Below, piece by piece: positions 43,968 to 55,973 of a stretch of DNA of 64,000 nt. Numbering within the stretch: position 1 is the first letter of the stretch; every line of letters starts with the position of its first letter. The position numbers were made by a program, and so were the translations under genes. The DNA is from Annona cherimola (Eukaryota; Streptophyta; Magnoliopsida; Magnoliales; Annonaceae), in assembly GCA_030490835.1 (NCBI GenBank), contig CM059972.1, forward strand, positions 50,945,563 to 51,009,562. Reading direction: 5' to 3'. The notes under the pieces were generated by a model, which saw only the letters and a program-made list of their open reading frames with translations, did not search any database and was not told where the DNA came from.

Positions 43968-45620
43968 TGTCGGTATTCAAGGAAAATTTAGCACGATCCA
44001 TGTTTTGATGATTAACAACTCAATTTGAGAAATAATTAAGTACTAATGGAATTAATAAGTGTTTCAAAGGTTAAAAATTAAAGATTCGAAAGACAGCAAG
44101 TTAAGTCGCAGTCCCAAGTCGACTCAGCCATCGACTTAGGTCAGTTCGATTCCTAAGTCGACTCCAGAATCGACTTCAAGTGCATTAAATTTGCCAGAGA
44201 TAAAATTGGGACTAGGAGATAGGTGAAGTTGCAGTCGAAGTTGACTCTGCTTGTGACTTATGTGAAGTTGCAAACCCAAGTCGACTCCAGATGTGACTTG
44301 AGTATAGCCTTGCTGAAGACTTCGAATTCTCAAAGTCAAGTCGCTTTCCAAGTCGGCTCCAGCATGCGACTTAGGTGAAGTTGAATTTCAAGTCGACCTA
44401 AGTATGCGACTTGGGTAAAGTCGAAGTCCAAGTCGACCCAAGCAAGCGACTCAAGTACATGGCCACTTCAGATTACTTCAAAGATGCATTATTATTAAAT
44501 GAACAACATTATATTGAAGTTTAGACAATAAGATCAAGAAGGACAATCATCTTGAATTAAGGTCACAAGGAAGAACTTCTCAAGAGTAGAGTATATTGCT
44601 TAGTTTTTTAGCAAAACAATGCAAACCAAGGACATTTAATGAAGAACAAGAGAAGAAAAGGAAATACACAAGATTAAGAACATTTTCAAGACCTTAAAGT
44701 TCCAAGAAAATCAAATGGTTGGTGAAGTCGTACCTGAAGTCGACTCCACCTACGACTTGAGTCAAATCTGAGACCAAGTCAACTTGAAGCTGGAACTTGG
44801 AAATGGAATCCGAAGACCAAACTTGCACCCGAAGTCGACTCCAGTCTGCGACTTGGGTGAAGTCGCACCCGAAGTTGACTCCAAATGCGACTTGGTTCGC
44901 AATTGTTAGAAAAATCTCGAACGTTGGCACATTAAATGCGCGCCACCTATCACCAAACGTTCAAATTCACTTCCCATTATTTAAGGAGCTTCAAGGGAAC
45001 ATGAGTGTGGTTAGAGAAACATTGATTGAGCTCACTTTCCACTCTCTCTTGTATTTAAGTTGGTCTACAAGAAATTGAAGAAGAACTTTGCTATAAATCT
45101 GCTGAAAGCTGCATTATTGTATTTACTACTGCCTCTACAAGTTCTTCCAAGTGCTGCAAATTTCCTACACGAATCTGTAAAGTGTAGATCTTTCTATTGT
45201 TGATTATTTTTCCCACTTGGTTTGATATTGGAAATCAAAACCAAGTAAAGGCAAAGTAGTATTGTGACTAGAGTGAAACTCGTCACTACTTGTGCTAAAT
45301 TTGTACAAGCCCCCTAGAGCTGGAATCTAAAAGAGAGTTGTTGCTCTAGTTGTATTGAAATACAATAGTAGAACCCAAGACACAACGGGTGTGTGTTTGG
45401 AATAGTGGAGTAGGAAGGTTGCCTGAACTACTATAAAGCTTTATCTCTTGGTGTGGTTTGATTATTTGTGTTTTATAACTTTATTTCTCTCCATATTGCT
45501 ATATGTTTCATTGTGGGGATTAATTTCAAAAAGGAAAAATTTCAGTCTAAGCAAAGAATTTTTAAAATACCCAATTCACCCCTCCCCTCTTGGATAACTT
45601 CTATAAACTCGGGACCAACA
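43968..45620 (+). mobile_element. Solo LTR of a Sirevirus-type element
   Basis: 1653 bases, from TGTCGGTATTCAAGG to GGGACCAACA, with perfect GTTTG duplications. It is a cousin of the LTRs at 12715 and 19751: the same AAGTCGACTCC/GCGACTT words, the GAACGTTGG...CCAAACGTTC inverted repeat (44929-44962) before a TATA-like ATTATTTAAGG, the CCCCCTAGAGCTGGAATCTA block, and the ACCCAATTCACCCCTCCCCT end. The first 100 bases differ clearly, so it is a different subfamily. The antisense and sense frames inside come from the repeats and are not genes. Confidence 0.92.
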
Positions 45621-45625
45621 GTTTG

Positions 45626-47025
45626 TAAGTATTTCTTTATGAAAAGGTTCTAAAATCCCATTTCCATTTAAAACCCTTTTTAAAAACAACATCATGAAGA
45701 ACTTGCTTACTTGGAAGCAAATTCTTAAAATCATCAACATAAATCATTCCTAATACTTGCAACATTTGTGATAAAATAATTATTTGAAAAGTGTTTCTTG
45801 CTTCTCATAAAGCAATCGTTGAGGCTTTTCATTAAAGTCATCCTTTTCAAAACGTGTGACTTTTCATTAAAGTCATCATTTTGAAAACTTGTGCTTGCCC
45901 ATTTGTAACAAATTCAAAAAACATCAATGATAAATATATTCAACCATTTTAACACATAAGAGAAAATCAATATTTTGGAAGGTTCGCTTGCTTACCTGAT
46001 ATAGACTTAATCTCATCCTTCCTCCATACATTTCCTTGCCTTTGCCTAAATAAATGAAAATGATATTTCATTTATATTCATAAATTTCAAATGTTTGCAT
46101 TCCTTAGGGTTTTCCAACCTACATAAATCCATTTAGATTTATGTTAAACTAACTTAACCCACTTGTCTTTCAAGTAGGGTGTCCATTTTTCAATTCCCTC
46201 ATTAGTATAACTTGTGCTTCCATAGGACCCATTCATTTTTGAAATCCACCAGTAATAGGTTAGACCTTCAAAATCACTTATGATACTTATTTATATCCTA
46301 TTATAAGTAAAATTTCATTGCAAAAATCTGGAATTTAACATTTATTTTGATTTATTCCTCAATTTGTCCATAATGTTGAATCAGACACACTAATCTCTCT
46401 AATTTTTGAATCATAATCAAATCAAGGAATTTAAATTTGAAATTTATGTCATTTCTAAATAATTACACTAATTAACTAAAATAAATATTACCAGAATGAA
46501 ATAATAAGTATTTATATTTATTTTGGTATTTTTACTCTGCTGGATAGCAGTATCTATTTTCAAACAGCTCTAATCACGTTAATTATTAGCTATATTTATA
46601 CCTTCAAAAATTAATTTTTATTTTAGTCAAGTGTTAATCAAGAAGCTTCTATATCATATAAAATTTTTAGCTCAAAAGTCCTTGTATAATAATTATTAAA
46701 AATCATTTGGTGTAGCTGATTCTGACACCTGTTCAACCCTATTCAGGTTGATTTTCCTAGATTTTTAATTTGCGACTTGCTTATCTTTTTAAGCTAAAAA
46801 TTGGGTCGTTTCGTAATGACCCTCTCATGCATTCTCACACAAATGTTCATGCTAAAATGCATTCATTTACTATTTCTTTCATATTTTTCTTTCCTATACC
46901 AGATTCAATACGTATGAACATATCCATGTGATTCATTTCACCTTTATAATTATTAACACATAATCTATGTGAGGGTGTGGTTTGCTTAATCATTCATCAA
47001 GCATTCAAGAAGATATTTACCCATT
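45626..47025 (-). mobile_element. Element 1, 5' LTR, second segment (copy B)
   Basis: Continues copy B from TAAGTATTTCTTTATG (matching A 31876 and D 58379) to GATATTTACCCAT at about 47025. There it stops matching C, D and A, so the LTR start (about 1.3 kb) of element 1 has been lost at this junction. No genes. Confidence 0.78.
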
Positions 47026-48144
47026 CATATCACCTTACTTATACACATCATGTTATCATCCTAATTGTAACAAGTTATAGATGTTATTTGGCATAACTTA
47101 AGCTAATAATTAATGAAAAAATACACATAGAGTGGACCCATTTTGGCCGTGAATTGGTTGCCTTTTCAAGGGTAGAACCATGCAGAATTTTCACTACTTC
47201 TTGCTGCCTTGGATGTCCTCACTTGCTGCCTTAATTTGAGAATTTTTTTCTCACTTTTGAGTGGCTGGATTTTCATCCAAAGGGCTGCCCCTTTACCCCC
47301 TTATATAGGGCAACATTGTACCAATGGTTTGCCACATTTTAACCATGGTTAAAACCACTAAATGGCCTTAGTTTTCTGCTGCAATATGGACTGTCCAATT
47401 GTCCATTCATCCCCCCCTTTTATTTAATTTTGCTGCATCAAACTAAATCATTCAAATGTGATGCATTTTTGTCATTTAATCTCCTCTTTACATGTGTACA
47501 TAGGTTGCCAAATCACCTCCTTAGCTATGACCCATTATCACTTCATTTTTCAATTTACAAAAATAAAAAAAGTACCTCAATTTTTGCTTTCCTAACACGT
47601 CCCCTATGAACTGGATTTAATTATGACTTTTCATAATTTTCATTTTATAAAAATCAACCCAAATCACCTTATCTTGACACCTTAGCAACTTAGTATTAAA
47701 TACCTCCCCTTTTTTACTTTTAATCTCTTCCATTTAATGCTCTTGAGATAGGGTTCATAATGAAAATGCCGTTTTTGATAATCACCTTGCTAATCAAGAG
47801 TTTATCATGTGATTCAACATAATCAAATCTACTTATAACCTAGGGAATGTGCCCATGACTTTCCATAAAAATTTTCATCCTTAAATGTTCAATATTAGCT
47901 AAGATATGATCATTTGAAACTAACTCAAGGCATCTCCTAAAATTTCAAGTTGTTTAACAACTTTCTAATCAAAATACTCAAAATCCACTCCATTCAACTT
48001 GTAGGGCACCCTAACTTGGGTTTACCCTAAAAATTTCACGTCATTTTGCCCTACACATTTAAAGATATGAATTTATCAACTAATTAATCAATTAATGACA
48101 TGTAAAGGGGGTCATTAATGACTAAATCACATCTTTTGTCTTCT
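47026..48144 (-). mobile_element. LTR of third chromovirus-like element, first segment (J)
   Basis: AT-rich DNA that does not match the long LTR copies. Together with 61358-61774 it makes one minus-strand LTR, interrupted by element 2 (CTTCT at 48140-48144, CTTGT at 61358-61362). A TATA box is visible at 47300-47311 on the minus strand (CCCTATATAAGGG). Its left part is lost at the junction with copy B. No coding frame. Confidence 0.62.
47300..47311 (-). promoter_or_regulatory. Likely TATA box of LTR J
   Basis: The minus strand reads CCCTATATAAGG, followed by GGGTAAAGGGGCAGCCC. Consensus match only. Confidence 0.5.
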
Positions 48145-51100
48145 TGTGGCGCCTCCAACTCGAGACGTTACATCTTAAGCCTTACTCCAAGATCTTATCA
48201 ATTGGTAATGTGAATTAGGAGGATTGTTGCCCTGACCACGCGGCAGGTTCTTAAATGGATCTCGTTCAATTTTTTTTTATTCCTTTTCTTTCATCATTTC
48301 ATTCATATCATAAGCAATGATACACTCGTAATCAATTGCACATATCATTCATGATATTTTTACTTATTCTTCTACATTAAAGGTCCTCTTGACCTAATCA
48401 TGACATTTTTATTACATACATACATTCATTCATTCAATCATCAGTTCACATAGAACTTAGAACTTTAAATAAGTTCATGTATGTCAACATACATGAAAGC
48501 TTACGTTCATAGCATTCCATTCATCATGGTTAATCCTTTTAGAATACATGAATACCATCTTATACATATCATACCTTTCCTTAATGCTTAGGTCCACGAC
48601 CTCTTGAGCTTCCCTGAACCAGTTTAAGGTTTGAGAAAACAAAACGTGAGTGATAACTTAGTAAGAAAGCATTCTATTTCTAGGCAAGCACTTTCCTTTA
48701 AAACATTATCATAAACATCCCTTCCGAAAACCATTTACAAGCCATGTCTGGGCTTGTTAAGGCAAAAAATATGCGTTTTACCCTCTTCAACTAATTTTTT
48801 TTGGTCTTGCGTGAACGTTTATAATGTTCTAAGACATTTACATAAAACCTTCTTTTGCCAATGGATGTTTTTACATCCAAAATATTTTTCATCATAAATT
48901 CCTTTAGCCAAAGGACATTTCATGTCCTAAAATATTTTTAACTTTTTGACATAAATCTTCATTGGCAAAGGACATTCTTATGTCCAAAAATACTTTTCTT
49001 ATAAATTCTTTTGGCAATGAACATTCTTAGGCCCAAAAACACTTTTCCACATAAACATTTTTGGAAACGGACATTCCTATGTCCAAAAATTTTTTCCGCA
49101 TAAACTCTGTCAACAACGGACATTTTTATGTCCTAAAATATTTATCGCATAAGCATATCGACAATGGACATTTTTATGTCCAAAAACATTTATCACATAA
49201 ACACATTGGCAATAGACATTTTTATGTCCAAATACACTTTCACATCAACCCCTTTCATAATCCACCTCTTGGGATTTATTTGTATCAAACAAGACATCAA
49301 TCCTTTTTCATAATCCCCATCTTGGGGCTTGTTTATAGCAAACAAGATATAAACTACATAATCATTTTCCTGAAAGCATTTGCAAAGAAAATATTTCTTT
49401 TCATCCTTGTTATTTACACTTTTTGTGTAAAACACCCTATTTTTAGTGTAATCTTTTTGCATAAGCTCATAAAATCCCATTTAGGATAATCATTTTCGTA
49501 TAAATGATTTTATTTTCCAATCTTTGGGGTTTTCAAAAGCAAAACATATGCAAATGCATTTCTCCCCATCCAGTAGTGACACTTAGCAAGTGATCATTCT
49601 ACCTTTTGGAAGAGAATCCATCATTAACAGCACGCTAGTCAGGCGACTGTTCCTCCATCTTCTCCCATCTTAGGGAGGGCGTCCTTGGCCTCCTGCCATC
49701 GCTTAGCGACTTGGCCATATGTAGAGTGGACCCTAGTCTATCTCCGACCATGCTTTACAACTAGCCTATTCTTTGTATTAGTGCACCATACATTAATACA
49801 TCATCATAGACGTCTTTATGTTAGCGTGATCTCTTGAAGCATGAAGCGCAGTCCGTGTTCTTTTAAATCATTTTGAAAAACATCACAGACCGAAGTACGT
49901 GTCAACTTGTAAAGTGCGTGCACCCACTTTAAACAAGTTATCATTTGAAATCTAGTTTTTAGGATGACCTCCCTTAAATTCTTTTAGAATATTTTGATAA
50001 GCATTTGAGATGTTTGAGAAAATAATTATTTCTAAAAATAGTTTCTGAAATAAACTTTGAAATTATTATGTTAAAGAAATTTCAAAACTTTTAATTTCCA
50101 AGAATAAACAACATATTTCACTAATATTTTCTTGGTTTTCATTTCGGGGCCTTTGCCCACAAAAGTTATGCAATTGCATCATTCCCTTTTGTCCATCCTA
50201 GGATCATATATTTGTCCACATGTTCTTCTTGTTATTCTTATATGAAAAGGGGCTTGCATAGCCTTTTGTATGCTATTTCAGCAACCCAAAATCAAATTAT
50301 TTTAGGAAATCAACTTATCAGATTGGCCATCCTTAAACCCCTTTTTAACAACATCCGTATAAACATTGTCAAGTCGTTTTCAGAATACTTCCTTATTTAA
50401 AGGAAATCAAAACTTTTCTAACATCATTTCAAACCAATAGACCATGTCCAAATCATTGCTTACGTTTAAGTGGTCTAGCATGAAGAAACCAATTTATTCC
50501 TATAAGCCAAATCCCTTTTGTTTATCTTTCCGAATCATAGTTGTTTATCATAAAAATCTGAAAGGAGTAAACTTAAACTCGTTTGTAAATATTTCTTTGC
50601 GAAAAGGGTCTAAAATTCCTTTTCCTTTTAAAACCCTTTTTAAAAAGAGCATCATGAAGAACTTGCTTACTTGGAAGAAAATTCTTAAAATCATCAACAT
50701 AAATCATTCCTCATCCTTGCAACACTTGTGATAAAATAATTATTTAAAAGGTATTGTTTGCTTCTCATGAAGCAATCCTTGAGGCTTTTCATTAAAGCCA
50801 TCCTTTTAAAAACGTGTGACTTTTTATTAAAGTCATCATTTTCAAAACTTGTGCTTGCCCATTCATAAGAAATTTAAAAAACATCAATCGTAAACATATT
50901 CAACCATTTCAACACATAAGAGAAGATCAATATTTTGGAACGTTCGCTTGTACCTGAGATAACCTTAATCCCATCGTTCCTCCATACATTTCCTTGCCTT
51001 TGCCTAACGAAATGAAAATGATGTTTAATTTATATGCATAAATTTTAAATGCTTGCATCTCTTAGGGTTTTTAAACCAACATAAATACATTTAGATTTAC

Positions 51101-53381
51101 GTTAAACTAACTTAACCTACTTGTCTTTCAAGTTGGGTGTCCATTTTTCAATTCCCTCATTAGTGTAACTTGTGCTTCCATAGCACCCGTTCCTTTTTAA
51201 AATCCACCTATAATAGGTTAAACCCTCATAATCACTTATGATACTTATTTATATCCCATGATAAGTTAAATTCAATCCCAAAAATCTGGAATTTAACATT
51301 TATTTTAATTTATTCCTCAATCTGTCCATAATGCTAAAATCAGACACACTGATGTCTCTAATTTTTGAATCACAATCAAATCAAAGAATTTAAATCTAAA
51401 ATTTATATCATATCTGAATAAATACATGAATTAACCAAAATAAATATTTGCAGCACTAAATAAAAAGTATTTCTATTTATTTTGGTATTTTTACTCTGCT
51501 GGAGAGCAGCATCTATTTTCAGACAGCTCTAATCACATTAGTTATTATGTATATTTATACCTTAAAAAATCAATTTTTATTTGGTCGAGTGTTAATCAAG
51601 ATGTCTTCTATATAATATAAACTTTTTTTCTCAAAATTCCTTGTATAATAATTATTAAAAATTATTTAGTTGACACCCGTTCTACCCTGTTCAGATTGAT
51701 TTTCCCAGATTTTTAATTTGCAACCTTCTTGTTCTTTTAAGTTGAAAATTGGTTCATTATTAACAACTCTATTATCATGAATTCTCATACAAATGTTCAT
51801 GCTAAATCTCGTTCATTTACTATTTCTTTCATATTTTTCTTTCCTACTCCATATTCAATACGTATGAACATATCCATGTGATTCATTTCACCTTTATAAG
51901 TATTAACACATAATCTATGTGAGGGTTTAGTTTTCCTAATCATTCATCAAGCATTCAAGGAGATATTTACCCATGAATTTAATATTTATAACCATCTTGT
52001 CATTAACCATCAACCAAACATGATTTAGGTTAACGTATATGAATCAAAAACGCATAATACTCACCCAAATTAAACATGAACATGGGTAAACCTTATTGAA
52101 TTATTTTTCCCTTCCTTTCTTCTTCCTTTTCCTCCTTTCTTGGCCAACTGGGGACAACCCTAGCTGCTGCCCCTTTGTAGAGAAAATTTCTCTCTTTCTC
52201 TCTCTCTTTCTCTTTCTTCCTTAGCTTGAATGACCAGCCCTTGCCTTGCTACCCCTTTTCTCCTTTTATTTTCCTCCTTTATTTCTACCCAAGAAACCCC
52301 CTTGAATTTCTTATTTTTTTCATAATTTTAAATATGAAAATCTGCTCAAAAGTGGCCCACCTTGCTGTCGACTATTGGGACGTTCCATGTGTCATGGATA
52401 ATGCCAATTTTTTCCAATAAAAATCTGCCCAAATCAAGGTCATTTATGTACCTAGCCATGTAGGTCATTTAGAGGCATATTTTGGGATTTTTTTAAAATC
52501 AAAAATCAAGCCAAACAGCCGCCTTGCACATTCCATATGGCCACCTCATCTTGGCGATTTATGGCAACATGATCTAACCTAACTCATGTCATTAAACATC
52601 CTTGATTTTTTTTTATGGATTTTGTGAAGTTTTTTGAAAATACAAAAATCCTCCAAAAATCTGACCTTGGCCCCTTAATGATCTCATTAAATCATCCAAG
52701 TGAATCCTATGATGGCATGTTTCACATATACTTCTCAAAAGTCAACTCCTCATTTAATGAGTTGACTTTAAATCTTGCTCGACGAATCCCGTGTTGACAT
52801 GTGTCACTTGTCACTTTCGGTTCATTAATGGCATGTCACTTTTCAAGAACAAAAGTCAACCTCTTTCGTCCTTTTATGATTTAGCAATTTCTCGTAATAA
52901 TTAGCTTAATTAAACCCATGCAAAAGATTCACCATATCATTTTAACCGTTCATGACAAATTCCATCTCAAACTGACCTTTCTAGAATAATTCATGGCCAT
53001 ATGAAATTATCTTTTAGGTTTGGATGAAAATAAATAATTATCACCCTAATCTCATCATAGTTTTTATAATTCAATCCATTCATAACGTCGGGCACATACT
53101 CATGTGCTTACTTTTTAAATTTCTTCTCGTTCTGCCTTATTGGCGTCGAGTTATGAATTTTTTAACATTTATCACCTTATTCATAATTATCATCATCATT
53201 TCCACTAATTACATCATAATATATGATAAAATTGTTCATACTATATCCACATTTCCTAATCCTCATTAGGCCTATACTTAGTCATTAGCTCTAATCTCAT
53301 CCATCCATGTAAACCATATCACTAACATACTTTACATGCATAATTTACATGTAAGGACTCTACTTGGATCTGAGTATCACA
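48145..53381 (-). repeat. 3' LTR of element 2 (copy C)
   Basis: 5237 bases. Minus-strand landmarks: LTR start TGTGATACTCAGATCC at 53381, TC tract (plus strand) near 52186, GC-rich core 49650-49770 with stem CTCCC (49662-49666) and GGGAG (49673-49677), GGACAT array 48850-49240, and LTR end GGAGGCGCCACA at 48145. Its mini-exon donor is damaged (GTACAAGCG instead of GTAAGCAAGCG near 50950). No genes. Confidence 0.9.
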
Positions 53382-53426
53382 ATCATCCCCCAAATAAAAA
53401 GGTTTCATCCCGAAACCTATTATATT

Positions 53427-53516
53427 TCAAGTATCGGAGTAGGGCTCATATAAAATGGTCAATTTATCTTCTTTTTCCAATATTTCTAATGGCTCAGCAC
53501 GCTTTCACTGTGCTAC
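53427..53516 (-). pseudogene. Chromodomain-like pol end, element 2
   Basis: Reads VAQ-stop-KRAEPLEILEKEDKL and ends at TGA (53427-53429). The Trp codon TGG of element 1 is TGA here (G to A on the coding strand). Assignment is tentative, as for 40040-40144. Confidence 0.48.
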
Positions 53517-54389
53517 TCTACCTTGGTGGCACATTCAGCCTTGGTCCATTAGACCTACTACTGATTTTTACTATCTCCTGTTGTCTATGGGTTTTTCATT
53601 GGCAATTACCCTTTCCATTGTGCCATACCACACTTGTTCTTATGATAGGCACACTATTTTTCTTATATATAGAGAAATTATATCCATATAATCTCTCATC
53701 TTATCATAGGATAAGATTTAAGCTACCCATTAATTCTTATCAAGTAGAGATCAATAGCAATCATCATCATTGCACACATAATGTTCATATAACATAAATA
53801 TCTTCATTCTATAGCAAAGAGCAAAAGATGCTCTCACATAAAATTTCATACATATCTTATCAAAAGATACTTTTGTTATCCCATCCGTTCCTTCTCACGT
53901 CATAATGTCTACAACTAGGTTATACCAGTGTAGATTGTTTAATGGGAGTACTGATTTTGGGAGTACTGATGCTAAACCAGTCTAAAACATTCTCTTCCTT
54001 ATCCCCCTTTCCAATTTCCATAAACCAGTAAGGGTTCTTATCATCCTTTCTAGTCTCATTTCTTACGAACTTGTGATCATCATAGAGAGGCTATCCTTTC
54101 ACACTTATCTTCCAAACATATCAGAATTATAAAGAATTCTACCAATCATTCTTGCCTTCATCTTTCTTCAGTTACCCACCATCCCTTGCTATGATACGTG
54201 ATACCAAGCTTTGTGGCATCATATGTGTAATCTTCTTTTCTTTCCATCCATGTGTATCTCGACATGGTTTACTACACCTTTCTGCAATAATTTGCAGAGA
54301 CTTTCTATCAATCGGTAATTGCAATTAGCTTTGGTTGAGCTAGCTTTCTTATTCCTTTCTTCCCCTACACCAGGTTACTTAGTTTCAGG

Positions 54390-55132
54390 GTCAAGTTGTC
54401 CTTGCCCTGATTATACTTGTTCAACCTCAACATGAGTTACATCCTGGTGTCCTACTACAAGATATTTCTTATTAAATTCTTCCATAAAAATTTACCACGT
54501 TACCTTCCTTGGTTGTGGCATAGTAGCCATTAGGGTTTCCTGGGATTCATAAGTATTCCCAAATCAAAAATTGGGTAATACATAAAACTTTCTGATTGTC
54601 ACTACATGGAAAAATGTTAAACAACTTCTTGATTTCAGTCATCCACTGCTTAACCTGAATAGGATCTGATCCACCTAAGAACTTAGGCGGATGCTGAGCT
54701 AGAAAGGTGTTGATAACCTTCCCATTTACTTCTATCATACTATCATCAATCCTTAAAGGTTTGGGTACTAAGTTAGGAGTTATTACCTGCACTGGTCCGA
54801 CTCTTCTACCATCTTTTAATTGGTCCCATTGCATATTTTTTCTAAAGACATTATATTACTCCTACTACCTGGGCCGCCTAATCTCGAGTGGCCTACTGAA
54901 CGACTTCTTTTACAGTAGCAGTTATCTTTTCCTCTATTCTTTCTACTTGTGAGGTGTTACTTGTAGTGGTAGCACTTTCAACCTTTGACTCAGGGTTTAT
55001 ACTGCTACGTCGTTGACGAGTTCTCGGACTTACTTGTCCTCTCTGCCCTGGTCTCTTATATTTTCTACTGACTTCTCCTATTCCGTGTTGACTTATAGAT
55101 TCATCATTTGCAACTATCTTTTCCTTGCTCAA
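54390..55132 (-). pseudogene. Chromovirus-like gag remnant, element 2
   Basis: Opens at ATG (55132) with MSKEKIVANDESIS and a basic region GQRGQVSPRTRQRR, then an Ala/Thr/Ser and Glu-rich stretch ending near 54893 in a stop. The gag domain proper resumes at 54834 (TPNLVPKPLRIDDS, FLAQHPPKFLGGSDPIQVKQWMTEIKKLF, CSDNQKV) and breaks near 54547. After a frame change it continues ESQETLMATMPQPRKVTW and FMEEFNKKYLVVGHQD to about 54400. The domain matches the Ty3/gypsy retrotransposon gag family. The zinc knuckle is absent. At least two stops and one frameshift. Confidence 0.8.
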
Positions 55133-55956
55133 GAGCTAAGGTGATAGGCATGTTGTAAAAAGCAACATGTAAATCATATTAATATGATCATCTCTTACCA
55201 TAAAACAATTCATATCATACATAGTCAATTATATAATCTTGAAAGGTCAATGACCTTTCATTTTTCATATGCACTTAGCATCTGAATAAAATCAAATGCA
55301 CTTATATTTTCATAACATCAAACATCATACATTCATTTAGGAATCAAAAAGAGTTTCTTACCTTTCTCATTTATATCTTCACCTTTCGTGGTGTAAGGTT
55401 GCTTTTCCTCACACATACAGATTATATTTACATAACCTGTCATTTTATCATAAACTTAAACTCTAAACCAATAATCACCTAGAGAGTTGGCGTGTAGGTA
55501 GCGCCCAAATGGTGCCATAGCATCACACCTCACACATTTAAAGTCTTACGTAATCTTGTGCTATATAAGTGAGGTGTGGTAAACCTTAGGTATGGGGGCA
55601 TAGATGTAGGGTGTCATTATTCAACCCAATATCTATTCATATTTCCTTCTATCCTTTGTCTTTTCTTAGCTTCCCCTTACCATCTTTTTCATCTCATTTG
55701 ATCCCTTTGTCATTCTTCCTTCATACACCATCTACATTGTGAAATATAGCAAACCGGCTACATTTCCTTAAATAATCATATCATTGAATCATAATTAGAT
55801 ACAATAAAAGACAACACATATTGTATATGTCTTATAATTCCAATCTATCTCTTTCATCGTTTTCCATTCTTTCCTCAACATCTATTTATCAATCCCTGCT
55901 AAGATACCAACTCCGTGATATCAAGACTTTTTTTTCCACGCCATTTACCAATTCTT

Positions 55957-55968
55957 GCTCTGATACCA
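55957..55968 (-). other. Primer binding site of element 2 (initiator-Met)
   Basis: The minus strand reads TGGTATCAGAGC, 5 bases after the LTR end GGCGCCACA. This fixes the orientation of element 2 and the identity of 55974-61357 as its 5' LTR. Confidence 0.9.
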
Positions 55969-55973
55969 AGCTC

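Larger units (their letters stand above)
53382..55973 (-). mobile_element. Element 2 interior
   Basis: 2.6 kb on the minus strand: primer site, a leader of about 820 bases without a frame, gag (55132 to about 54390), an unrecognised 0.9 kb, chromodomain-like end (53516-53427), polypurine tract. No protease, reverse transcriptase, RNase H or integrase core can be recognised. The layout matches element 1 exactly, so the deletion predates both insertions. Confidence 0.82.
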
